A stretch of 7,264 nucleotides of DNA from assembly GCA_937891215.1 (NCBI GenBank), contig CALAEU010000207.1:1-7264 (forward strand). The letters are read 5' to 3'. The position numbers were made by a program, and so were the translations under genes. The first letter of the stretch is position 1, and each line of letters begins with the position of its first letter. The notes below the pieces were generated by a model that saw nothing but the letters and a program-made list of their open reading frames with translations, was not told where the DNA came from and did not search any database. Below are positions 1 to 6,200 of this stretch, in pieces. Source of the stretch: an uncultured Clostridia bacterium. GTDB taxonomy: Bacteria; Bacillota_A; Clostridia; Oscillospirales; Acutalibacteraceae.

Positions 1-30
1 TGGAAATAAACTGTATGGAATATATGTATT

Positions 31-84
31 AAACACTCTTAAATGGACTTTTTAGCGGAATAAAAACCGCTATATGTAGTGTTT
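31..84. repeat. Nested inverted repeat (possible cruciform or element end)
   Basis: The outer arms AAACACT (31-37) and AGTGTTT (78-84) are perfect reverse complements. Inside them TAGCGG (53-58) pairs with CCGCTA (67-72) around the loop AATAAAAA. Neither strand has a run of T directly after the inner hairpin, so it does not look like an intrinsic terminator. It lies directly beside the palindrome array that starts near 92 and could be part of the same repeated element. Function is unknown. Confidence 0.5.
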
Positions 85-91
85 CACAATG

Positions 92-205
92 AAGTTGCAC
101 CTGTCGGTGCAGTGAATGGCAAACTTAACATCACTTTACACCATAGGTGTAAAACATCACTGTGCTTTAGCACAACATCACTTTGAGCATAGCGAAAAAC
201 ATCAC
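92..205. repeat. Array of four short palindromes with AACATCAC spacers
   Basis: Four small hairpins follow one another. Hairpin 1 is TGCACC (96-101) / GGTGCA (106-111). Hairpin 2 is TTTACACC (135-142) / GGTGTAAA (146-153), a perfect 8-bp stem with a 3-nt loop. Hairpin 3 is TGTGC (161-165) / GCACA (170-174). Hairpin 4 is an imperfect stem at 182-198 (TTT, GA mismatch, GC, loop ATA, GC, GA mismatch, AAA). The octamer AACATCAC occurs at 127-134, 153-160, 174-181 and 198-205, so it separates or follows hairpins 2 to 4; on the other strand it reads GTGATGTT. The stems differ in sequence while the spacer is constant. This resembles REP-like intergenic palindrome clusters that are abundant in clostridial genomes. 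It opens no convincing reading frame; the minus-strand frame across it looks incidental. Multi-copy status is inferred, not seen. Confidence 0.7.
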
Positions 206-325
206 CACTCCCCACATATTTTTTCTTTCTATTTTTCAAGGCGAATTTCGTGCTTAAAATTTTGTTTAAAAACCAATTGAAAAAGATGCTTAAACAAGCT
301 CTGGAAAATGGCATAAAATAAATTC

Positions 326-373
326 ACAGGTGGCTCAAATCTCTGATTCAAGTCGCCTGTTTTTCTTTGTTTT
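326..373 (+). terminator. Rho-independent terminator
   Basis: The arms ACAGGTGGCT (326-335) and AGTCGCCTGT (351-360) pair over all ten positions, two of them as G-U wobbles. A further AATC/GATT stem (338-341 with 345-348) can form inside the loop. The stem is followed at once by a T-rich tract, TTTTTCTTTGTTTT (360-373). On the minus strand the hairpin is followed only by a weak T-rich stretch, so rightward termination is favoured. It would end transcripts entering from the left, perhaps from a gene outside the window, and insulate the operon that starts at 623. A weaker hairpin, AGGGGT (374-379) / ACCCTT (391-396), follows. Confidence 0.75.
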
Positions 374-420
374 AGGGGTATAAAATTTTCACCCTTTATT
401 CTCTTATTTATGGTATTATC

Positions 421-513
421 AACTTGATAAGGATAGTGTATAAAATACATGATATTATTCGTTTTAATACGGTTTCAGAACTTGATAAATCAAAAAATCT
501 TAATTCGTATTAA
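421..513. promoter_or_regulatory. AT-rich leader with direct and inverted repeats (operator-like)
   Basis: The 10-mer AACTTGATAA occurs twice in the same orientation, at 421-430 and 479-488. The second copy overlaps the palindrome TTGAT-AA-ATCAA (482-493). TTAATACG (464-471) and CGTATTAA (506-513) form a perfect 8-bp inverted repeat that encloses that palindrome. The repeats lie upstream of the candidate promoter for the 623 gene, where a regulator could bind. No known operator consensus was recognised, and short repeats arise easily in such AT-rich DNA, so a regulatory role is inference. Nothing else was found between 374 and 538. Confidence 0.35.
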
Positions 514-538
514 TAAAAAACTATTCATCCTATAAGTC

Positions 539-567
539 TTGCTTTTATTAAAAAAAGATGTAATAAT
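539..567 (+). promoter_or_regulatory. Candidate sigma-A promoter for the two-gene operon
   Basis: A -35-like TTGCTT (539-544) is followed after 17 bp by AATAAT (562-567), preceded by TG at 559-560, which gives an extended -10 form. A better -10 word, TATAAT, lies at 567-572, but its spacing to TTGCTT is 22 bp, so the exact -10 is uncertain. The site is about 50 bp upstream of the start codon at 623 and is the most reasonable promoter in the leader. Confidence 0.4.
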
Positions 568-622
568 ATAATCAAATCTTAGAAACCCGATGATTATTAT
601 AAAGTTATACGGAGATTGAATT

Positions 623-1042
623 ATGCAGATTTTTATACGAATTAAAGCAGCAGGCAAGAAAAAAGATGTTTTACAATTAACTCCCTACGAAATAAATGAT
701 AGCATTTCAACACTTCGGGAGTTGTTAAAAGATATTGTTATAACTGAAGTAAATAAATACAACAACAAAAGCAACGATACCGTGCTTACAGCTTTTATAT
801 CACAAGAGCAAATTGATGACCTGTCCCTTACAGGAAAGGTTTCGTTTGGTGATGTTTTCAATGATAAAAAAGCTGAAAAAAACGCCGCTATAAATAACGC
901 AATTCAATGTTTTGAAGATGGCATTGTAAGAGTTTTTATGGATGAAAGAGAATTAACCGAGCTTGATGCTCCGCTTACAATTAAAGAAAATGAAGTTTTT
1001 ACATTTATTCGTCTTGCTTTTTTAGCGGGAAGAATGTGGTGA
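623..1042 (+). CDS. Small partner protein of DUF4132 protein; possible beta-grasp (MoaD/ubiquitin-like) fold
   Basis: This 139-residue soluble protein has no signal peptide or membrane segment. The ATG start is supported by GGAG at 611-614 with 8-nt spacing. I do not recognise a named family with certainty. Layout: a basic N-terminal strand pair (MQIFIRIKAAGKKKDVLQL, 1-19), a helix with STLRELLKDI (29-38), a middle insert of about 50 residues, a helix around 84-97, then FEDGIVRVFMDERELTELD (97-115), PLTIKENEVFTFIRL (117-131) and the C-terminus LAGRMW (134-139). The ending parallels the MoaD/ThiS pattern: a strand, a short element with D-x-P-L, a hydrophilic turn, a strand, then a Gly-containing tail. 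The usual terminal Gly-Gly is missing; the tail is AG followed by RMW. The stop is 23 bp before the DUF4132 gene, so the two are probably co-transcribed and may act in one complex. Molecular role is unknown and the fold is an inference from pattern only. Confidence 0.9.
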   Translation: MQIFIRIKAAGKKKDVLQLTPYEINDSISTLRELLKDIVITEVNKYNNKSNDTVLTAFISQEQIDDLSLTGKVSFGDVFNDKKAEKNAAINNAIQCFEDGIVRVFMDERELTELDAPLTIKENEVFTFIRLAFLAGRMW

Positions 1043-1048
1043 ATTTTT

Positions 1049-1056
1049 AAAGGGGG
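1049..1056 (+). promoter_or_regulatory. Ribosome binding site that fixes the TTG start at 1066
   Basis: AAAGGGGG lies 9 nt upstream of TTG at 1066. An in-frame TAA at 1048-1050 precludes an earlier start, and the first in-frame ATG is about 46 codons downstream inside apparently ordered sequence. The TTG is therefore the best start. A weaker TTG codon with a G-rich but non-canonical site may keep output of the giant protein below that of the small upstream protein. Confidence 0.7.
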
Positions 1057-1065
1057 AAGATAAAA

Positions 1066-4000
1066 TTGGAAAGAAAAAAATTAGTTAAAAATGAGCAGAT
1101 AGCTGAGGGTTTTAAAAATATTGCCTCTAAAAATTTAGGTCTTACATCTGCTCTTGCTGCTTGTAATTTTTACGGTGTTTTCTGGGAAAAGCATACCGAG
1201 CTAATGCAAGCATTAAAAAAGGAATACAGAAAAGAGCTCTGGCAATTAACAACACTAGAAGAGTTCTGGTCACCAGCCCTTAAAAAATCTCTTACGACTC
1301 TTGTTGGTACCGATTATACAAATACAATTTATGAAGTAATAAAGATTCGCTTAGAGGGGCAGTTTTCTATAAGTATGTGGCGCCACAGCTACCATTCGGC
1401 TGATGTGGGTTATTATGCGGATTCATTAATTGATTTAGTATTACAATCAATTCTCACTTTTTCTTATACAACCTCTGTAGAAGAAATGCTTTATTATGAC
1501 CACGATTATCCAAGGGCTTACAAATATCTTCTTGCTTATGAAATACGCCAAAACAACAAAAGTATAATAGAAAAAATCCACGAAGCAATAATGGGTGACA
1601 ACTCAGAGATTGTTATAACTAGGTCTATTATTGAAGCGATAATCATTAGTAATAATAGCGAACTTATGGAAGACTTATTAAAGTTATTACTGGCTGCCCG
1701 TCTTCAGGAGGGGCTTCGTCAACAAATCTTAGAAAGCGCTGATGTTGGCAGTCCTCAGGCTTTAAAGCGTATTTTAAAGCTTTGTATTGATGAAAATATG
1801 TTTCGCTATAGCAGTACCATTCGTGCATTTGATACCTGGACTGGTCTTGGTTATGGCGATGAAAAACCAGCAAATGTAGTTAAATGCGCAGAATACGCGT
1901 ACGATTGTCTTGACAGTGAAGCTACAAGAAAAGAATACCTTGATAGCGAAAACGCTCAAAAAGCATATTTTGCTTTATGGGCTATGGGTTGCTATGAAAT
2001 TCGTGATACAGAAGTTATGACCCAGAAACTTTTAAAGGATGAACAAAAATATAAACAAATTTTAGGTTGGTTGTTTATAACTCGTTCAGGCAGCGAAGCA
2101 TACAGAATGAATTTTGCAAGTAAATTCTTGCATGTACGTGATGAAGAAATACTTGCCTGGGTTACACGCAATCTTTCTGTTACCTCTAAGCTTTTAGGAT
2201 GCTACCATACTTCTGGTACTCCATATAAAAATGAAGCATATAAAAATGAGCATTTCCCGAACAGTAAGCACGAACGACAAGAATTATTTGCTCAATTAAA
2301 AGATGTTGCTGAATTTATAGGCAACAAATCAAAAACTTTTTCTGGTACACCTTTTGATTTTGTAGGCGTAACATTAGAAAACACCCGTGTTATTTCTTGT
2401 TTACTAAGCGTTGCAGGCTATGATATGGATTTAAATCTTATAAATCAATTATCAGAAATACATCATTTGATGAATTCAGACCAACGCAGAGCTTTTATAA
2501 TTAACTTTTTAAACCCGGAAAAACACGAAGAACACAAAAGCTTTTTGAAAGAAGCACTTAATGACCGCAGTGTTTATGTAAAGGAAGCTGCTGTTGAAAG
2601 ACTTTCTGTATGTAATTTAAATAACGCAGATCTTACTGCTTTAGCTGAAAGTCTGCGTTCTAAAAGCAGTTCTTTCAGAAAGGCAGTCTTATCAGTTTTC
2701 AGTAAACAGTCTACCGACGGATTAAAATTCATCATTGGTAAAATGCTCACAGCTTCAGAAGAATATCAGATACAAGCTGCCATTGAGCTTTTACTCGAAC
2801 TCAAAGAAAAAAATCCAAAAATCATTTCAGAATTCACTAACGAGCTTGAAAACTTAAAACAACAAAAAATTTCGACTCAAACCCAGATTTTATTAGAACG
2901 TCTCCCTTCTGAAAACAATTCTATTGAAGAATACAATGTATTAAACGGGTATGGAATTTATAAACCTGAAACAATTGCAATATTCACTTCTCAAATCGCA
3001 CCTTTATCATTTCCTACTAAAAAGGTAGGATTTTTCAGTAAGCTTCTTGGTAAAAAAGAAACCTCTGAGGATTTATTAACAGCCAATGAAATCAACGCTT
3101 TGCTTCCAGTATGGAGAAATCTTGACGAGGTTCTAGAAAAAATAAATCAGGTGTTTGAAAAACATAAGGATTACGAATACGAGGTTGACTCTTGGAACGG
3201 AAGAACCAAGATTCTTTTTGGTGATAGCGAATATCGGATACAACTCCCCTATGAATACGGAATAAGATATCTTAGTGATGAAAAAGCACGATTCGAAATG
3301 ATTCCGTTTTATGAGGAATTTCTTGAGGCTATGGGTGATTATGTAACCGACCCTAAAAAATATATGGGTCTTCGTTACATAACTGCCTCTCATTACATTG
3401 ACTCTTTTGATTCCACTTTTGATTATGCCTCATGGTATTTACCATTTGTACAAATGAATCTCTCTCCATCTTATCATAATGCAGGTCGTGAAAAATACGG
3501 AAACCGATATAGTGCTTTACTTTCAATTATTGCAAAGGCTCATCAAAAAATGGACAGTCACGCCTTATTTACCGTTGCAATTAAACTTTACCTTAGCCTT
3601 GTCAATATTTATGGTGAAGCAAACTTAACACGTGAATATTTAGAGAGAAACAAAAAAGCAAACAACAGATATACATATCACAGTACTTTATCTAACCCTA
3701 TCCTCATAAACTGTCGTGCCCTTTCTTGTATGAGATATATTATTAACGACTTGGAATTAAACTCAGAGGATTTTAAAACATGGTTTTTACAGGCATACAA
3801 AATTGAAAAATTCTCCCCTAAAGTAGTAAGTGGTTGTCTTAGGCTCACAGATTATTTTAAAGCTTGTAACGAAGGTTATGTACCAAAAGATGCTTTGTTC
3901 CAATTTTTAATTTTTACAAATGAGCAAATACCTATAAATATTAAATATCTGACTAACCCTAACCGCAGACCTGAAAGTCGTGAACTATTCAATCAATATC

Positions 4001-6126
4001 CTTGGGCGACAGATGTTGCAAAAACGCTTGTTGAACAAATATTAAAAGTTGAAGAAAGACGCGGTGAGCTACCTACAGATTTAACTCACGCTTCTATGTG
4101 TATTGAAAGATTTGAGGGTGCTAAGCATTTTTGCAACCTTTTAGCCGCATTAGGTAAGGAAAACTTCTTCCGAGGATATGAATTCTCTCACAATACAACA
4201 AAAAAAGCAGTTCTCAGCAGACTTTTAAAGCGTTGTTACCCGTCTTCAACTGATACGCCTGAATACTTAGCAGAGCTTTTAAAAGCTACTGATATAAGTG
4301 AAAGCCGATTAGCAGAAGCAGTAATGTATGCACCTCAATGGGCAGATTTCGCTGAAAAAATCCTCGGTTGGGATGGTTTGAAATGCGGTGTATGGTTCTT
4401 CCACGCACACATAAACGAAACATTTTCTGCCGAAAAAGAAACTGAAGTTGCTATTTATTCTCCAATTTCTCCACAAAAATTTAACGATGGTGCTTTTGAT
4501 AAAAACTGGTTTTTTGAAGCTTATGAAAAACTTGGTGAAAAGCGTTTTCAAACGCTCTATAAATCTGCAAAATATATTACAACTGGCAGTAATCAACATA
4601 GGCGCTCTCAGCTTTATTCAGATGCAGTTTTAGGTAAATTAGATGCAAATGAGTTGCTTAAAGAAATAAAAGATAAACGAAATCAAGAAAAACTCAGATG
4701 CTATCCTTTAATACCTATTGCTCCGAATGATAAAAACGAAGCCTTGCACCGTTATGAATTCTTACAAGAATTTTTAAAGGAAAGCAAACAATTTGGCGCT
4801 CAACGCCGTGAAAGTGAGAAAAAAGCTTATAATACTGCAATGGAGAATTTAGCCATAACTACCGGCTTAATGGATGTTAACCGTTTAATGTGGCAAATGG
4901 AAAGCAAAAAATTCAACGAAATTTTGCCATACACTTCACCTGTTACAATAGATGATATCTCAATAAAATTAGGTATTGATTCAGATGGTGATGCAACAAT
5001 TATAACCGAGAAAAATAGCAAGATATTAAAAACTATACCTAAGGCTATTGCTAAGAATGAATACTTTTTAACTCTTAAAGGAATTCTCAAAGAGTTAAAA
5101 GACCAAAAACAGCGAGCAAGAGAAAGCTTAGAAAAAGCTATGACTGAATCCACCACCTTTGGTGCAAATGAGCTTATCAATATACTTAACAATATGATAA
5201 TTGCTCCAATGATAGAAAAGCTTATCTGGACTGATAACACCGACTGCGGATTTTTAAAGAAAAACGGTCAAAATTTATCGCTCTCTTTACTCTCAGGTGT
5301 TGAGAAGGATATAACAAGCATCAGCATTCGCATTGCACACCCTTATGATATTCAAAGAGCAAATCAATGGGCTGAATATATGCACTTCTTATACGAAAAT
5401 AAAATAGTTCAACCCTTTAAGCAGGTTTTCCGTGAATATTACCCTATTACAGAAGACGAAAGAAAAGAATGTTTTGTTTCTCGCAGATATGAAGGGCATC
5501 AGGTGCAACCAAGAAAAACTGTTGCTCTGTTAAAATCTCGTGGTTGGACTATTGATTACGAGGAAGGTTTACAAAAGGTTTTCTACAAAGAAAATCTCAT
5601 AGTGCGAATGTACGCTATGGCTGATTGGTTTTCACCTGCAGATATAGAAGCACCAACAATTGAAACCATTAGTTTTTATGACAGGTCCACTGGCGAAGCA
5701 ATTGAACTTGAAAAAATACCTCCAGTTATTTTTTCTGAAACAATGCGAGATATTGACCTTGTTGTAAGCGTTGCCCATATAGGCGGAGTTGATCCTGAAA
5801 CAAGTCACTCTACAGTAGAAATGCGTATTGCTATTGCTACAGAGCTTACAAAGCTTTTAAAATTAAACAATGTTAATTGGTATAGTGCCCACGCAAAAAT
5901 ACAAGGCAAGCTTGCAAATTACAGTGTTCATATGGGCTCTGGTGTTGTTCACGCTGAAGGTAAAGGGATGATTTACATCCTTCCTGTACATTCCCAGTCA
6001 AGAGGTCGTATTTTCTTACCATTTGCAGATGATGACCCGAAGACTGCAGAGATTATGTCTAAAATTATTCTTTTAGCAGAAGACAACAAGCTCAAGGATC
6101 CTTCAATACTTGACCAGATAGTCTAA
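1066..6126 (+). CDS. Giant DUF4132 (MolR/YehI-like) protein
   Basis: This intact 1686-residue protein has no signal peptide or transmembrane segments and is presumably cytosolic. It is mostly helical. A HEAT-like stretch lies around 480-600 (for example LKEALNDRSVYVKEAAVERL). The central part carries blocks I associate with MolR/YehI-type proteins (DUF5724-like): ERRGELPT (997-1004), GKENFFRGY (1030-1038) and VWFFHAH (1109-1115). The DUF4132-type region has the HPYD motif (from H1425), QPFKQVFREYY (1449-1459) and RGW (1492-1494) followed by DYEEGLQKVF. The C-terminal domain has IPPVIFSETMRDIDL (1551-1565), IQGKLANYSVHMGSG (from 1612) and LLAEDNKLKDPSI near the end, typical of the family's terminal module. 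The WGR domain found at the N-terminus of some relatives is not apparent. No nuclease, kinase or P-loop motif was seen. Family members have been linked to molybdate regulation (E. coli MolR) and occur with MoxR ATPase, VWA and SWIM proteins, but their activity is not established. The gene follows the small protein gene by 23 bp. Family assignment is from recalled motifs, without a database search. Confidence 0.92.
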   Translation: MERKKLVKNEQIAEGFKNIASKNLGLTSALAACNFYGVFWEKHTELMQALKKEYRKELWQLTTLEEFWSPALKKSLTTLVGTDYTNTIYEVIKIRLEGQFSISMWRHSYHSADVGYYADSLIDLVLQSILTFSYTTSVEEMLYYDHDYPRAYKYLLAYEIRQNNKSIIEKIHEAIMGDNSEIVITRSIIEAIIISNNSELMEDLLKLLLAARLQEGLRQQILESADVGSPQALKRILKLCIDENMFRYSSTIRAFDTWTGLGYGDEKPANVVKCAEYAYDCLDSEATRKEYLDSENAQKAYFALWAMGCYEIRDTEVMTQKLLKDEQKYKQILGWLFITRSGSEAYRMNFASKFLHVRDEEILAWVTRNLSVTSKLLGCYHTSGTPYKNEAYKNEHFPNSKHERQELFAQLKDVAEFIGNKSKTFSGTPFDFVGVTLENTRVISCLLSVAGYDMDLNLINQLSEIHHLMNSDQRRAFIINFLNPEKHEEHKSFLKEALNDRSVYVKEAAVERLSVCNLNNADLTALAESLRSKSSSFRKAVLSVFSKQSTDGLKFIIGKMLTASEEYQIQAAIELLLELKEKNPKIISEFTNELENLKQQKISTQTQILLERLPSENNSIEEYNVLNGYGIYKPETIAIFTSQIAPLSFPTKKVGFFSKLLGKKETSEDLLTANEINALLPVWRNLDEVLEKINQVFEKHKDYEYEVDSWNGRTKILFGDSEYRIQLPYEYGIRYLSDEKARFEMIPFYEEFLEAMGDYVTDPKKYMGLRYITASHYIDSFDSTFDYASWYLPFVQMNLSPSYHNAGREKYGNRYSALLSIIAKAHQKMDSHALFTVAIKLYLSLVNIYGEANLTREYLERNKKANNRYTYHSTLSNPILINCRALSCMRYIINDLELNSEDFKTWFLQAYKIEKFSPKVVSGCLRLTDYFKACNEGYVPKDALFQFLIFTNEQIPINIKYLTNPNRRPESRELFNQYPWATDVAKTLVEQILKVEERRGELPTDLTHASMCIERFEGAKHFCNLLAALGKENFFRGYEFSHNTTKKAVLSRLLKRCYPSSTDTPEYLAELLKATDISESRLAEAVMYAPQWADFAEKILGWDGLKCGVWFFHAHINETFSAEKETEVAIYSPISPQKFNDGAFDKNWFFEAYEKLGEKRFQTLYKSAKYITTGSNQHRRSQLYSDAVLGKLDANELLKEIKDKRNQEKLRCYPLIPIAPNDKNEALHRYEFLQEFLKESKQFGAQRRESEKKAYNTAMENLAITTGLMDVNRLMWQMESKKFNEILPYTSPVTIDDISIKLGIDSDGDATIITEKNSKILKTIPKAIAKNEYFLTLKGILKELKDQKQRARESLEKAMTESTTFGANELINILNNMIIAPMIEKLIWTDNTDCGFLKKNGQNLSLSLLSGVEKDITSISIRIAHPYDIQRANQWAEYMHFLYENKIVQPFKQVFREYYPITEDERKECFVSRRYEGHQVQPRKTVALLKSRGWTIDYEEGLQKVFYKENLIVRMYAMADWFSPADIEAPTIETISFYDRSTGEAIELEKIPPVIFSETMRDIDLVVSVAHIGGVDPETSHSTVEMRIAIATELTKLLKLNNVNWYSAHAKIQGKLANYSVHMGSGVVHAEGKGMIYILPVHSQSRGRIFLPFADDDPKTAEIMSKIILLAEDNKLKDPSILDQIV

Positions 6127-6140
6127 ATGTTTGGTATATT
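6110..6140 (+). promoter_or_regulatory. Candidate promoter for the rhamnosidase gene, overlapping the end of the DUF4132 gene
   Basis: TTGACC (6110-6115) is one base off the -35 consensus. TATATT (6135-6140) is a -10-like word preceded by TGG, which makes an extended -10. The spacer is 19 bp, longer than ideal, and the extended element could compensate. It would start transcription about 50 bp before the ATG at 6201. There is no terminator between the genes, so read-through from the upstream operon is also possible. Confidence 0.4.
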
Positions 6141-6188
6141 TATATATATTTCATTATCTTGGAAAGCTTGAATTTACAGGTGTACATC

Positions 6189-6195
6189 AAGGAGG
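6189..6195 (+). promoter_or_regulatory. Strong ribosome binding site for the 6201 start
   Basis: AAGGAGG is a perfect Shine-Dalgarno sequence 5 nt before ATG 6201 and supports that start. A second site, AGGGAG (6271-6276), sits 8 nt before an in-frame ATG at 6285, so an alternative shorter product is possible. CTTGA (6168-6172) could pair with TCAAG (6187-6191) and partly cover the first site, but the stem is weak. Confidence 0.75.
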
Positions 6196-6200
6196 TTATT

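Noticed and set aside
127..205. CRISPR array suggested by four AACATCAC copies
   Set aside because: The repeat is only 8 bp, the intervening 13-18 bp are palindromes rather than unique spacers, and no cas gene is present.
84..314. Minus-strand open frame across the palindrome array
   Set aside because: Its sequence is dictated by the hairpins and spacer, it has no convincing ribosome site and resembles no family; the hairpins explain the DNA better.
326..360. tRNA 3' end or attachment site suggested by GATTCAAGTC
   Set aside because: No T arm of 5 bp and no acceptor stem can be formed; the pairing is fully explained by the terminator stem.
229..450. Minus-strand open frame of 73 codons across the terminator
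   Set aside because: It runs through a strong rightward terminator hairpin, has no recognisable domain and probably arises by chance in AT-rich DNA.
1066..1400. WGR domain at the N-terminus of the DUF4132 protein
   Set aside because: Some relatives have it, but no WGR motif or matching strand pattern is visible in the first 100 or so residues here.
4827..5240. Hydrophobic minus-strand open frame of 137 codons
   Set aside because: It lies opposite the DUF4132 coding sequence, has no ribosome site of its own, and its hydrophobicity mirrors the Lys/Glu/Asn-rich codons of the sense gene.
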